NCBI RefSeq assembly: GCF_016598615.1
Contig: NZ_CP066831.1
Location: 3,534,001-3,598,000, forward strand
Direction: 5' to 3'
Length of the DNA: 64,000 nt
Source of the DNA: Streptomyces liliifuscus
GTDB taxonomy: Bacteria > Actinomycetota > Actinomycetes > Streptomycetales > Streptomycetaceae
The notes under the pieces were generated by a model, which saw nothing but the letters and a program-made list of their open reading frames with translations, did not search any database and was not told the origin of the DNA. Position numbers and translations under genes: made by a program. Shown here one piece after another: positions 33,266 through 42,430 of the stretch. How positions within the stretch are numbered: position 1 is the first letter of the stretch; the number at the start of each line of letters is the position of its first letter.

Positions 33266-35116
33266 TCAGTCGTCTTCGTTGTCGCCGAAGTCCGGGCGGA
33301 CGTCCCGGGCGGCCAGGATCTCGTCGTTCGAGGTGCCGGCGGCGACCATCGGCCACACCATGGCGTCCTCGTGGACGATGAAGTCGATCACGACGGGACG
33401 GTCGTTGATCGAGTTCGCCTCTTCGATGACCTTGTCCAGGTCGTCCGCGGACTCGCAGCGGATCGCGTAGCAGCCCATGGCCTCCGACAGCTTGACGAAG
33501 TCGGGGACGCGGGTGCCGGCGCTCGGCTGCTTTCCGTCGGCGTCGGGGCCGGAGTGCAGCACGGTGTTGGAGTACCGCTGGTTGTAGAAGAGGGTCTGCC
33601 ACTGGCGGACCATCCCGAGGGCGCCGTTGTTGATGATGGCGACCTTGATCGGGATGTTGTTCAGGGCGCAGGTGGTGAGCTCCTGATTGGTCATCTGGAA
33701 GCAGCCGTCGCCGTCGATCGCCCAGACCGTGCGGTCCGGGGCGCCGGCCTTGGCTCCCATCGCGGCCGGGACCGCGTAGCCCATCGTTCCGGCGCCGCCG
33801 GAGTTCAGCCAGGTCGCGGGCTTCTCGTACTGGATGTAGTGCGCGGCCCACATCTGGTGCTGGCCGACGCCCGCCGCGAAGATCGTGCCCTCGGGGGCGA
33901 GCTGTCCGACGCGCTCGATGACCTGCTGCGGGGAGAGCGAGCCGTTGTCGGGCTGCTCGTAACCGAGCGGGTAGGTCTCGCGCCAGCGGTTGAGGTCCTT
34001 CCACCACGCGGTGTAGTCGCCGGTCTGGCCCTCGCTGTGCTCCTTCTGCACGGCCTGGACCAGGTCGGCGATGACCTCGCGGGCGTCCCCGACGATCGGG
34101 ACGTCGGCGGCGCGGTTCTTGCCGATCTCCGCCGGGTCGATGTCGGCGTGGACGATCTTTGCGTACGGGGCGAAGCTGGACAGCTTGCCGGTGACGCGGT
34201 CGTCGAAGCGGGCTCCGAGGGCGACGATCAGGTCGGCCTTCTGCAGCGCGGTGACGGCGGTGACCGCACCGTGCATGCCCGGCATTCCCACGTGCAGCGG
34301 GTGGCTGTCGGGGAATGCGCCGAGCGCCATCAGTGTGGTGGTGACGGGCGCTCCGGTGAGTTCTGCGAGGACCTTCAGCTCGGCGGTGGCCCCGGCCTTG
34401 ATGACGCCGCCGCCGACGTACAGGACGGGCCGCTTGGCCTGGGTGATCAGCCGGGCGGCCTCGCGGATCTGCTTGGCGTGCGGCTTGGTCACCGGGCGGT
34501 AGCCGGGCAGGTCCTGGGCGGGCGGCCACTGGAAGGTGGTGCGCGCCTGGAGGGCGTCCTTGGCGATGTCGACCAGGACCGGGCCCGGGCGGCCGGTGGA
34601 GGCGATGTGGAAGGCCTCCGCGATCGTCCGCGGGATGTCCTCGGCCTTGGTGACGAGGAAGTTGTGCTTGGTGATCGGCATCGTGATGCCGACGATGTCC
34701 GCCTCCTGGAAGGCGTCCGTGCCGATCGCCTTGGACGCGACCTGGCCGGTGATCGCCACGAGCGGCACCGAGTCCATGTGCGCGTCGGCGATCGGGGTCA
34801 CCAGGTTGGTGGCGCCGGGACCGCTGGTCGCCATGCAGACGCCGACCTTGCCGGTGGCCTGCGCGTAGCCGGTGGCCGCGTGGCCCGCGCCCTGCTCGTG
34901 GCGGACGAGCACGTGGCGCACCCGCCGGGAGTCCATCAGCGGGTCGTAGGCCGGAAGGATGGCACCGCCGGGAATGCCGAATACCGTCTCGGCCCCGACC
35001 TCCTCGAGAGAACGGATGAGGGACTGCGCTCCCGTCACCTGCTCGGGGGCGGACTGCTGTCCTCCGGAACGGGGCCGCGGCTGCGGGTGGTGGGCCCCGG
35101 TGGCCTGCTCGGTCAT
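33266..35116 (-). CDS. ilvB: Acetolactate synthase large (catalytic) subunit
   Basis: The 616-aa thiamine diphosphate enzyme condenses pyruvate with pyruvate or 2-oxobutyrate, the first common step in branched-chain amino acid synthesis. Seen are VFGIPGGAILPAYDPL, the catalytic Glu in VRHEQGAGHAATGYA, GTDAFQEADIVGITMPITKH, and the ThDP motif AIDGDGCFQMTNQELTTCAL plus NNGALGMVRQWQ. ATG 35116 is preferred over ATG 35122, because the AAGAGA ribosome site is too close to the latter. It is preceded by a leader peptide and attenuator, so expression responds to branched-chain aminoacyl-tRNA supply. Confidence 0.97.
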   Translation of the reverse strand: MTEQATGAHHPQPRPRSGGQQSAPEQVTGAQSLIRSLEEVGAETVFGIPGGAILPAYDPLMDSRRVRHVLVRHEQGAGHAATGYAQATGKVGVCMATSGPGATNLVTPIADAHMDSVPLVAITGQVASKAIGTDAFQEADIVGITMPITKHNFLVTKAEDIPRTIAEAFHIASTGRPGPVLVDIAKDALQARTTFQWPPAQDLPGYRPVTKPHAKQIREAARLITQAKRPVLYVGGGVIKAGATAELKVLAELTGAPVTTTLMALGAFPDSHPLHVGMPGMHGAVTAVTALQKADLIVALGARFDDRVTGKLSSFAPYAKIVHADIDPAEIGKNRAADVPIVGDAREVIADLVQAVQKEHSEGQTGDYTAWWKDLNRWRETYPLGYEQPDNGSLSPQQVIERVGQLAPEGTIFAAGVGQHQMWAAHYIQYEKPATWLNSGGAGTMGYAVPAAMGAKAGAPDRTVWAIDGDGCFQMTNQELTTCALNNIPIKVAIINNGALGMVRQWQTLFYNQRYSNTVLHSGPDADGKQPSAGTRVPDFVKLSEAMGCYAIRCESADDLDKVIEEANSINDRPVVIDFIVHEDAMVWPMVAAGTSNDEILAARDVRPDFGDNEDD

Positions 35117-35196
35117 CGGCATTCTCTTCTCGATGCTGAGGGTTTTTGCGAGGTTTGTACGGTGTTCAGTTGCTGCTCGACAGGCACCTGTGCAAC

Positions 35197-35230
35197 AAAA
35201 AACCCCTCGTGCCGTGAGGCAAGCGAGGGG
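35197..35230 (-). terminator. Attenuator terminator in the ilvB leader
   Basis: On the minus strand CCCCTCG and CGAGGGG, with inner TGCC/GGCA pairing and a tetraloop, form a stem directly followed by six U residues: a textbook intrinsic terminator, rare in such GC-rich genomes. It lies 81 bp before the ilvB start and after the leader peptide. Confidence 0.88.
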
Positions 35231-35248
35231 AGCGCGCCGGGTGCGGTC

Positions 35249-35286
35249 GCTGGGAGTTCCGGGTCATCGATCCGGTGCTTCCCAGC
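35249..35286 (-). promoter_or_regulatory. Pause/anti-antiterminator hairpin of the ilvB attenuator
   Basis: GCTGGGA pairs with TCCCAGC, with an inner CCGG/CCGG pair. The stem starts immediately at the leader-peptide stop, so a ribosome at or before the stop decides whether it forms. The segment between it and the terminator could form the competing structure. Confidence 0.65.
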
Positions 35287-35328
35287 TCAGCCGACGCGCT
35301 TTCCAAGTACGAGAATTCGGGTGCGCAT
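35287..35328 (-). CDS. ilvB leader peptide (attenuation uORF)
   Basis: The 13-residue peptide MRTRILVLGKRVG is encoded from ATG 35328 to TGA 35287. The run Ile-Leu-Val-Leu uses ATT, CTC, GTA and CTT, of which ATT, GTA and CTT are rare in Streptomyces, so the ribosome would stall when Ile-, Val- or Leu-tRNA is uncharged. A hairpin and an intrinsic terminator follow. Leaders of this type have been described upstream of actinobacterial ilvB. When the ribosome stalls in the codon run, an alternative fold would let transcription enter ilvB-ilvN-ilvC. Confidence 0.9.
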   Translation of the reverse strand: MRTRILVLGKRVG

Positions 35329-35361
35329 GGCACAGACCCTCCCCCCGGCACGCAGTGCGTG

Positions 35362-38300
35362 TCAAGTGGGTGGGACGGGAGTCTCATCATGTGAGCGGAG
35401 GGCCGTACCGGTTCCGTACGCGGCCGACGACACTCCCGCCACGTACGCACTCGTACTCCCAGCTGCGTAGACACCGCTGCTGCCGCCTCCCACGAAGATC
35501 GGTTCGACGGGGCCGTGGGGCACGGGGTAGGCGCCGGCCGCGAGGGCGCGGCGCAGTCGGTACTCGTCCAGCGGTCCGGAGAACGCGTTGCCCTGTCCAT
35601 GTGTGCAGCCCATCGAGCGCAGGGCGATGACCTGCTCGGGCAGGTCCACGCCGGCGGCCACGGTCTGCAGGCCCAGGTCGTTCGCGATACGCAGCAGCCC
35701 ACTGGTGATCTTGTGGAGCCGGGCGGACTCCACGACACCCTCCACCAGACCGCGATCCAGTTTCAGTACGTCGACGGGGAGGCGGCGCAGTGCGGTGATC
35801 GTGGCGTAGCCGTTGCCGAAGCCGTCCAGGGCGATCCGGACGCCCAGCCGCCGGAGTGCGTTGAGACGGCGCTCCAGCTCGTCCAGGGAGATCTTGGGAT
35901 CGGTTTCGGCCAGTTCGACGACGAGGCCACCGGACGGCAGGCCGTGCCGGGTCAGCAGGGCCTCGACGGATCCGAGGGGCATGGACCGGTCGAGGAGCCG
36001 GCGGGCGGTCATCCGGACGGCGACGGGCACGGCGAGCCCCGTGGCGGCACGCTCGGCGGCCTGCTCGACGGCCTCCTCCAGCATCCAGCGGCCCAGCTCG
36101 GCGGTGCGGTCGCTGTCCTCGGCGACGCGCAGGAACTCGGCGGGGGTGAACAGCACGCCCTGGGCCGAGCGCCAGCGCGCCTGGGCCGCGACCGCCGTGA
36201 TCCGGCCGGTGTCGAGGGACACCACCGGCTGGTGCAGCAGGGCGAACTCGCCGTCGTGCAGGGCGGCCCGCAGCCGGGTGGCCAGCTGGGCCTTCCGTAC
36301 GACGTCCTGCTGCATCTGTGGCGCGTACAGCTCGACGCGGCCCTTGCCCGCGGCCTTCGCGCGGTACATCGCGAGGTCCGCGTTGCGCAGCAGCTCGCCC
36401 GCGCCGAGACCCGGTTCGGAGAAGGCGACACCGATGGAGGCGGCGACCCGGACATCGTTGCCGTCGATGGTGTACGGCTGCGAAAGGGTCACGCGCAGCC
36501 GGTCCGCGAGTTCGAAGATCTGGTGCTCGCGCGCGGTGCGGTCGCGGCCGCCGTCGCCGACGATCAGGGCCGCGAACTCGTCACCGCCGAGCCGGGAGGC
36601 GGTGTCGCTCTGCCGGACGGCGTCCTGCAGTCTGCGGGCGGCCTGGACGAGCAGTTCGTCGCCGGCCTGGTGCCCGATGGTGTCGTTGACGGCCTTGAAG
36701 CCGTCGAGGTCGATGAAGAGGACCGCGGTGCCGCGGTCGGAGGACCGGCGGCCGGAAAGCGCCTGTCCGACGCGCTTGGTGAACAGGGCGCGGTTGGGCA
36801 GGTCGGTGAGCGGGTCGTGCTCGGCGTTGTGCTGCAACTGCGCCTGGAGGCGGACCCGCTCGGTCACGTCACGGCTGTTGAAGATGAGGCCGCCGTGGTG
36901 GCGGTTGACGGTCGACTCGACGTTGAGCCAGCCTCCCCCACCGCCGGACTTGAAGCGGCACTCGATGCGGGTGGTGGGTTCCTCGCCGGGGCTGGCGGCG
37001 AGGAAGCGGCGCACCTCGTGCACCACACAGCCCAGGTCCTCCGGATGGATCAGCGAGGCGAGTTCGGAGCCGACGAGTTCCTCGGCGGGCCGGCCGTAGA
37101 CCCCGGCCGCGGCCGGGCTGACGTACCGGAGGATGCCGTTCGGAGCGGCGATCATGATGACGTCGCTCGAACCCTGCACCAGGGAGCGGAAGTGGTTCTC
37201 CTTCTGGGCCAGTTCCTGGGTGAGGGTGATGTTGTCGAGGAGCATGATGCCCTGGCGCACGACGAGGGCGAGGACGACCGTGCCGCCGGTGACGAGCACC
37301 ACGCGGTCGACGCTGCGGCCGTTGAGCACGTTGTAGAGGATGCCCAGTGTGCAGACGGCGGCGGCCAGGTAGGGAGTGAGTGCCGCCAGTGAACTGCTGA
37401 TGGGCCGGCTGGCCGGATACCGACTGTGACCTCCTTCCTGGAGGGGCACGTGTGCCGGTTGTCCCTGTTGGGGCCCGGGCACGTAGCCGTACACCACGCG
37501 CGTGTGCCCCTCTTCTTCCGTGTGTCCGTGTCGTTGCCCCACCCAGGGGGCGTACGCGAGCAGTAGTGAGCCGGCGAACCAGCCCGCGTCGAGCAGTTGC
37601 CCGGAGCGGTAGTCGTTGTGCATCAGGGGCGAGGTGAACAGGGCGTCGCACATGACCGTCAGGGCCAGGGCGCCGATCGCGGTGTTCACCGCCGAGCGGT
37701 TCACCGCCGAGCGCCTGAAGTGCAGTGCGAGCACCATGCTCACCAGGGCGATGTCCAGCAGCGGATACGCGAGCGACAGCGCGGTGTGCGGGACGCTCGG
37801 ACCCTCCGCCTTCGCCGCCTGGGCGAGCGCGAGGCTCCAGGAGAGCGTGAGCAGCGAGCCGCCGATCAGCCAGGCGTCCAGGCCCAGACAGACCCAGCCG
37901 GCCTTGCTCACCGGCCGTTTGGCGAGGACGAGCAGTCCCACGATGGCCGGTGGCGCGAAGCACAGGAAGAACAGGTCGGCGTAGCTCGGGCTGGGCACCG
38001 GGGCTTCCAGTACGACCTCGTACCAGCCCCAGACGAGGTTGCCCGCCGCCGCCATGGCGGAGGAGAGCGCGAAGAGCAGCCATGCGGGTCGAAAGCGGCT
38101 GCGACGGGTGCGGGCGCAGAGGAAGCAGGACACGGCCGCGGTGGCGGCCGCCGCACTCAGCCCGAAGTCGCCCATGATCAGGGCCAGTCGTGGTGAGCCC
38201 CAGCCGAGCGCGGAACCGACGGCGTATCCCGCGCACACCAGGGCCAGCACGAGTTGCGGTACGACACCCACTCCGCCCCCGGGGACCGGACGACGGGTCA

Positions 38301-38613
38301 GCAGCGCCGCCGGGGAGCTCACTGTGTCTCTCCGGTCCGTGCCGCCCCCGAGTCCCTCTGGTCCCGGCGTGCCGGATGTGCGTGCCTCCTGCGACCGCCG
38401 GGCCTTCGGTGGTGATGGCCGCTGTGACCGCGTCTGTGCGTCGGTAGGCGCCAGGGTCGCCGTCGGCGGCCCCGCCGCGTCGGATCGTTGGTCCATAGAC
38501 CGTGCATCGCCCGTCGCCCCCCTCGCTCTTGCTGTCTCTCGCTCCCCGGCGCCGAACGGTGCACGGCGCAGCCCCTGTCGGGACGATACACCAGTCTCGT
38601 CACTCAGGGACAT
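35362..38613 (-). CDS. Membrane PAS-GGDEF protein with degenerate EAL domain (probable diguanylate cyclase)
   Basis: The 1083-aa protein has a Pro/Arg-rich start, about ten membrane helices (about 115-465), a PAS domain (HFRSLVQGSSDVIMIAAPNG onwards), a GGDEF domain with intact GGDEF at about 676-680, and an EAL-like domain. A product-inhibition site RQSD lies five residues before GGDEF. The EAL domain has lost key residues: EAL reads AQA (about 808), DDFG reads DGFG, and the AEGVE motif reads AAGVD. It should make c-di-GMP from GTP but hardly degrade it; the EAL part may sense c-di-GMP or GTP. Start ATG 38613 is preferred over ATG 38664, which has no ribosome site. I recall a similar S. coelicolor protein of this locus but do not assign its name. 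Confidence 0.88.
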   Translation of the reverse strand: MSLSDETGVSSRQGLRRAPFGAGERETARARGATGDARSMDQRSDAAGPPTATLAPTDAQTRSQRPSPPKARRSQEARTSGTPGPEGLGGGTDRRDTVSSPAALLTRRPVPGGGVGVVPQLVLALVCAGYAVGSALGWGSPRLALIMGDFGLSAAAATAAVSCFLCARTRRSRFRPAWLLFALSSAMAAAGNLVWGWYEVVLEAPVPSPSYADLFFLCFAPPAIVGLLVLAKRPVSKAGWVCLGLDAWLIGGSLLTLSWSLALAQAAKAEGPSVPHTALSLAYPLLDIALVSMVLALHFRRSAVNRSAVNTAIGALALTVMCDALFTSPLMHNDYRSGQLLDAGWFAGSLLLAYAPWVGQRHGHTEEEGHTRVVYGYVPGPQQGQPAHVPLQEGGHSRYPASRPISSSLAALTPYLAAAVCTLGILYNVLNGRSVDRVVLVTGGTVVLALVVRQGIMLLDNITLTQELAQKENHFRSLVQGSSDVIMIAAPNGILRYVSPAAAGVYGRPAEELVGSELASLIHPEDLGCVVHEVRRFLAASPGEEPTTRIECRFKSGGGGGWLNVESTVNRHHGGLIFNSRDVTERVRLQAQLQHNAEHDPLTDLPNRALFTKRVGQALSGRRSSDRGTAVLFIDLDGFKAVNDTIGHQAGDELLVQAARRLQDAVRQSDTASRLGGDEFAALIVGDGGRDRTAREHQIFELADRLRVTLSQPYTIDGNDVRVAASIGVAFSEPGLGAGELLRNADLAMYRAKAAGKGRVELYAPQMQQDVVRKAQLATRLRAALHDGEFALLHQPVVSLDTGRITAVAAQARWRSAQGVLFTPAEFLRVAEDSDRTAELGRWMLEEAVEQAAERAATGLAVPVAVRMTARRLLDRSMPLGSVEALLTRHGLPSGGLVVELAETDPKISLDELERRLNALRRLGVRIALDGFGNGYATITALRRLPVDVLKLDRGLVEGVVESARLHKITSGLLRIANDLGLQTVAAGVDLPEQVIALRSMGCTHGQGNAFSGPLDEYRLRRALAAGAYPVPHGPVEPIFVGGGSSGVYAAGSTSAYVAGVSSAAYGTGTALRSHDETPVPPT

Positions 38614-38728
38614 AGTCTCTCTACGCTCCGTGACGACCAGCGGGAATACGGACACGTCCCGCATTCGGAGGACTGCGGAGGGTGCCCGTCGGGGTCCCCG
38701 CCCGGGCGCGGCCGAGAGTGGAGGAGGA

Positions 38729-39670
38729 CTAGGAGCCCGTCGTAAGGACCACGTTCCGCAGCGGCTCCCGGTTCACAAAACGGTTCAACTGGTCGCCCAG
38801 GAGCCGCTTGGCGCGCGGGAAGAACGCGGAGGTCGGGCCGCCCACGTGGGGGCTGATGAGGACACCCGGCGCATGCCACAAGGGGTGCCCCGGGGGCAGC
38901 GGCTCGGGATCGGTGACATCAAGGGCGGCGGTGATCCGGCCGCTCTCCAGCTCGGCGAGGAGCGCCTTGGTGTCGACGACTCCGCCGCGGGCGACGTTCA
39001 CGAGCAGGGCGCCGTCCTTCATCCGGGCCAGGAAGTCGGCCCCTGCCAGGCCTTTCGTCTGCTCGGTGAGGGGCGCGATGAGCACCACGACATCGGCCTC
39101 CGGGAGGAGTTCGGGCAAGGCGGTGATCGGATGCACGGGACCGCGCGCCGTCTCGCGTGCGGAGCGCGCGACGCGCGCCACCCGCGCGAGCTCGAAGGGA
39201 ACGAGCCGGTCCTCGATGGCCGAACCGACCGCTCCGTAGCCCACGATCAGTACGGACTTGTCGGCGAGCGCGGGACGGAATCCGGACCGCCACTCCTCGC
39301 TGTCCTGCCCACGGACGAAGTCGGGGATGCCTCGCAGCGAGGAGAGGATCAGGGTGAGGGTGAGTTCGGCGGTGCTCGCGTCGTGCACCCCGCGCGCGTT
39401 GCACAACTGCACGCCCTCGGGAAGCAGTTGCAGGCCCGGTTGTACGTGGTCGATACCGGCGGACAGGGTCTGCACGACCTGGACGGACGTCATTTCGGCC
39501 AGGGGGCGCACCGAGATGTCGCTGCTCTTCATGTAGGGCACGACATAGAAGGCGCAGTCGGCGGGATCGGCTGGAAAGTCCTGCTCACCGTTCCAGAAGC
39601 GGTAGTTGGGGCCGTCGGGGAGGCCGTCGAGGTCGTCTGCGTGAAAGGGAAGCCACACTTCGTACGTCAT
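38729..39670 (-). CDS. D-isomer-specific 2-hydroxyacid dehydrogenase
   Basis: The 313-aa NAD(P)-binding enzyme has a Rossmann motif VLIVGYGAVGSAIEDRL at about 137-153, VNVARGGVVDTKALLAELES, and a late SPHVGGPTSAFFPRAKRLL. The catalytic Arg, Glu and His of the family fall in NVARGG, DPEPLPPGHPLW and SPHVGG. It probably reduces a 2-oxo acid, such as glyoxylate or hydroxypyruvate; the exact substrate is not visible. Start ATG 39670 fits the normal length. It is divergent from the aldo-keto reductase. Confidence 0.92.
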   Translation of the reverse strand: MTYEVWLPFHADDLDGLPDGPNYRFWNGEQDFPADPADCAFYVVPYMKSSDISVRPLAEMTSVQVVQTLSAGIDHVQPGLQLLPEGVQLCNARGVHDASTAELTLTLILSSLRGIPDFVRGQDSEEWRSGFRPALADKSVLIVGYGAVGSAIEDRLVPFELARVARVARSARETARGPVHPITALPELLPEADVVVLIAPLTEQTKGLAGADFLARMKDGALLVNVARGGVVDTKALLAELESGRITAALDVTDPEPLPPGHPLWHAPGVLISPHVGGPTSAFFPRAKRLLGDQLNRFVNREPLRNVVLTTGS

Positions 39671-39745
39671 GGTCAGGAGGCTATGCGAAGCGCCTGGGGA
39701 CGCAGAGGTTAGTTTGGGGTGCCAGGAAAGGGAGGGCACGGCCAG

Positions 39746-40753
39746 GTGGAGCGCAGGACGATCGGGGCGGCGGCGCTCGAGGTGGGGGCTGTCGGCCTCG
39801 GGTGCATGCCGATGAGCTGGGCGTACTCGGGTTCGCGGCAGCGGGGCGACGAGTCGCTGCGGACCGTGCACACGGCCCTCGACCGGGGCGCGACGCTCCT
39901 GGACACCGCCGACATGTACGGACCGTTCACCAACGAGCTGCTGGTGGGACGGGCACTGAAGGAGCGGCGTTCCGAGGCTTTCGTGTCGACCAAGGTCGGC
40001 CTCCTGGTGGGCGAACAGCACATCGTGGCCAACGGCCGCCCCGGCTATGTGAGGCGGGCCTGCGACGCCTCGCTGCGCCGTCTCCAGACGGACGTCATCG
40101 ACCTGTACCAACTGCACCGCGCCGACCCGGAGGTGCCGGTCGAGGAGACGTGGGGCGCGATGGCGGACCTCGTCTCGGCCGGCAAGGTGCGGGCGCTCGG
40201 GCTGTGCGCGGTGGGTGCGCGGTCCCATCGCCGTTCGGGAGCCCGGCTGCACGACGGAACGATCCGCCAGCTGGAGCGGGTGCAGCAGGTCTTCCCGGTG
40301 AGCACGGTGGAGGCCGAGCTGTCCGTGTGGTCGCCGGAGGCGCTGGAGGGTCTGCTGCCGTGGTGCGAGGCGCGGGGCGTCGGCTTCTTGGCGGCGATGC
40401 CGCTCGGTAACGGCTTCCTGACCGGGACGCTCACCCCCGGAGAGGGCTTCGAACCCGACGACGTACGGGCCCGGCACCCCCGCTTCACCGCCGAGATGAT
40501 GGCCGCGAACCAGCCGATAGTCGCCGGTCTGCGGCGCATAGCCGCCCGGCACTCGGCGCAGGGGGCGGATGTCACTCCCGCGCAGGTGGCGCTCGCGTGG
40601 GTGCTCGCGCGAGGGCGTCACGTGGTGCCGGTGCCGGGGACCAAGCGGGAGTGCTGGGCCGCGGAGAACGCGGGGGCGGCCGGACTGCGCCTGACGACGG
40701 AGGATCTGGCAGAGGTGGCGGGACTGCCTTCGGCACGGGGATCCTGGGACTGA
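39746..40753 (+). CDS. Aldo/keto reductase
   Basis: The 335-aa TIM-barrel NADPH reductase shows VGLGCMPMSWAY near the start and the catalytic tetrad Asp-Tyr-Lys-His in DTADMYGPF, VSTKVG and DLYQLHRAD, then the cofactor loop VPVPGTKREC at the C-terminal side. It resembles the YajO/pyridoxal reductase-like branch that reduces aldehydes. GTG 39746 is preferred over GTG 39719, because AAAGGGAGG lies about 9 nt before it. It may form a short unit with the next gene, 121 bp further on, but no shared signal is seen. Confidence 0.9.
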   Translation: MERRTIGAAALEVGAVGLGCMPMSWAYSGSRQRGDESLRTVHTALDRGATLLDTADMYGPFTNELLVGRALKERRSEAFVSTKVGLLVGEQHIVANGRPGYVRRACDASLRRLQTDVIDLYQLHRADPEVPVEETWGAMADLVSAGKVRALGLCAVGARSHRRSGARLHDGTIRQLERVQQVFPVSTVEAELSVWSPEALEGLLPWCEARGVGFLAAMPLGNGFLTGTLTPGEGFEPDDVRARHPRFTAEMMAANQPIVAGLRRIAARHSAQGADVTPAQVALAWVLARGRHVVPVPGTKRECWAAENAGAAGLRLTTEDLAEVAGLPSARGSWD

Positions 40754-40874
40754 GCCGTACGGTTCAGGGGTCCGGCCCCGGTCGCGAAGACAGCTTGATC
40801 CGTCCAAGTGGGAACCTGCGGAGCACTCGCGGTGTATGAAAAGTAGAACCTGCCGCGTCGAAGGGATCCTGATC

Positions 40875-42041
40875 GTGCAACGTCGAGCTGTGACGGCCAT
40901 GTTGGCCGCGGCCACGCTCCTGGTGACGGCCGGGTGTTCCTCGGGGGACGGGGAGGAGTCGGGCGGCGGCGGGAGCACGTCTCCGGCCAGCTCGGAGCCC
41001 GGCGCCTCGGCCCCGGCCTCCGGGCAGACGGCCGAGGAGACCCCGCCCGCCAAGGGCTCCGTGAAGGTCGTGCGGACCGTCACCGAGGGTCTGAAGACCC
41101 CCTGGGGCCTGGCGCCACTGCCCGAGGGCGGCCTCCTGGTGTCCTCGCGGGACGAGGGGACGATCACCCGGGTCGACGAGAAGACCGGCAGGAAGACCGA
41201 GCTGGGCTCCGTGCCCGGAGTCGCCCCCGCCGGCGAGGGCGGCCTGATGGGCCTGGCCCTCTCCCCTTCGTACGCGTCGGACCACATGGTCTACGCCTAC
41301 TTCACCTCGGACTCGGACAACCGCATCGTGCGCATGCTGTACGACGCGAAGAAGCCGGCCGGTGAGCAGCTGGGCGCACCCGACACGGTGTTCAGGGGCA
41401 TCCCGAAGGGCACCAACCACAACGGCGGCCGGATCGCCTTCGGCCCGGACAAGATGCTGTACGTGGGCACGGGCGAGACCTACGTCACCGAACTGGCCCA
41501 GGACAAGAAGTCCACCGGCGGCAAGATCCTCCGTCTGACCCCGGAGGGCGAGCCGGCCCCGGGCAACCCGTTCAACTCGCCGGTCTACTCGTACGGCCAC
41601 CGCAATGTGCAGGGCCTCGCCTGGGACTCCAAGCAGCGCCTGTTCGCCTCCGAGTTCGGCCAGGACACCTGGGACGAGCTGAACCACATCAAGCCGGGCG
41701 ACAACTACGGCTGGCCGGAGGCGGAGGGCCAGTCCGACGACTCCAAATACCACAACCCGATCGACCAGTGGAGCACCGACGAGGCCTCCCCCAGCGGCAT
41801 CGCCTACGCGGAGGGCTCGATCTGGATGGCGGGGCTGCGCGGCAAGCGGCTGTGGCGCATCCCGCTCAACGGCACGGAGGAGTCGGCGGACCCCCAGGCC
41901 TTCCTGGAGGGCGACTACGGCCGTCTGCGCACGGTGGTCTCGGCGGGCGGCAACAAGCTGTGGCTGGTGACGAGCGAGACGGACGGCCGGGGCACTCCGG
42001 AGTCGGGTGACGACAAGATTCTGGAGCTGGAGGTCACATAG
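40875..42041 (+). CDS. PQQ-dependent sugar dehydrogenase-like lipoprotein
   Basis: The 388-aa protein has a lipoprotein signal (MLAAATLLVTAGC, lipidated Cys about 21), a Ser/Gly/Pro-rich linker to about 60, then a six-bladed beta-propeller of the glucose/sorbosone dehydrogenase family: LKTPWGLAPLPEGGLLVSSR, GEGGLMGLALSPSYASDHMV, TNHNGGRIAFGPD, YSYGHRNVQGLAWD, ASEFGQDTWDELNHIKPGDN and YGWPEAEG. Family members use PQQ and calcium to oxidise aldoses outside the membrane, though many actinobacterial relatives have no proven activity. GTG 40875 follows AAGGGA; an upstream ATG at 40836 lacks a site and would spoil the signal peptide. Confidence 0.9.
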   Translation: MQRRAVTAMLAAATLLVTAGCSSGDGEESGGGGSTSPASSEPGASAPASGQTAEETPPAKGSVKVVRTVTEGLKTPWGLAPLPEGGLLVSSRDEGTITRVDEKTGRKTELGSVPGVAPAGEGGLMGLALSPSYASDHMVYAYFTSDSDNRIVRMLYDAKKPAGEQLGAPDTVFRGIPKGTNHNGGRIAFGPDKMLYVGTGETYVTELAQDKKSTGGKILRLTPEGEPAPGNPFNSPVYSYGHRNVQGLAWDSKQRLFASEFGQDTWDELNHIKPGDNYGWPEAEGQSDDSKYHNPIDQWSTDEASPSGIAYAEGSIWMAGLRGKRLWRIPLNGTEESADPQAFLEGDYGRLRTVVSAGGNKLWLVTSETDGRGTPESGDDKILELEVT

Positions 42042-42062
42042 GACACCCGAGAGCGGGGGCGT

Positions 42063-42335
42063 CTATTCGGGAGCTTCCTCGGGGGCCGGGGCAGGGGTCG
42101 GCGCTGGGTCCGTAACTGTGGCCGGGGCCTGCTCCGGGGTCTCGGCCCGGTCCGGCCCGGTCTCGTCGCCGGCCTGTGTCGGCAGGCGGACGGTCACCTT
42201 GCCGGAGGCGAGGTCTATCGGGCCTCGTCCGGGGTCCCCGTCGTTCAGGTCCACGCGGGTCAGTTCCAGCCGCTTGCGTTCCTCGTCGGTGTGCTTGCGG
42301 CCTGGTGCGAAAAGCTCCTCGATCATGTTGAACAC
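42063..42335 (-). CDS. 90-aa acidic protein, DUF6191-like
   Basis: The N-terminal half, MFNMIEELFAPGRKHTDEER followed by KRLELTRVDLNDGDPGRGPI, is a recognisable conserved segment of small Streptomyces proteins (DUF6191 in my recollection), and the C-terminal half is Pro/Ala/Glu-rich and disordered. GTG 42335 is used because GGGAGG lies 4 nt upstream; ATG 42326 is an alternative. It is convergent with the sugar dehydrogenase, ending 21 bp from its stop. Function is unknown. Confidence 0.75.
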   Translation of the reverse strand: MFNMIEELFAPGRKHTDEERKRLELTRVDLNDGDPGRGPIDLASGKVTVRLPTQAGDETGPDRAETPEQAPATVTDPAPTPAPAPEEAPE

Positions 42336-42430
42336 GGTGCCTCCCTCGCCCCGGGGTCTATTACAGCGTAGACCTCACGGCGTGGATCCCACTGGCCGGA
42401 TCCGTCTGCGTACCCCTGTCCGCGTGGATC

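Noticed and set aside
35360..35365. TTGACA (minus strand) as the -35 of the ilvB promoter
   Set aside because: No acceptable -10 hexamer is found at 16-19 bp, so the promoter is not annotated.
38614..38664. Longer start (ATG 38664) for the degenerate-EAL GGDEF protein
   Set aside because: The upstream sequence is the complement of a ribosome site, not a site; ATG 38613 is more plausible.
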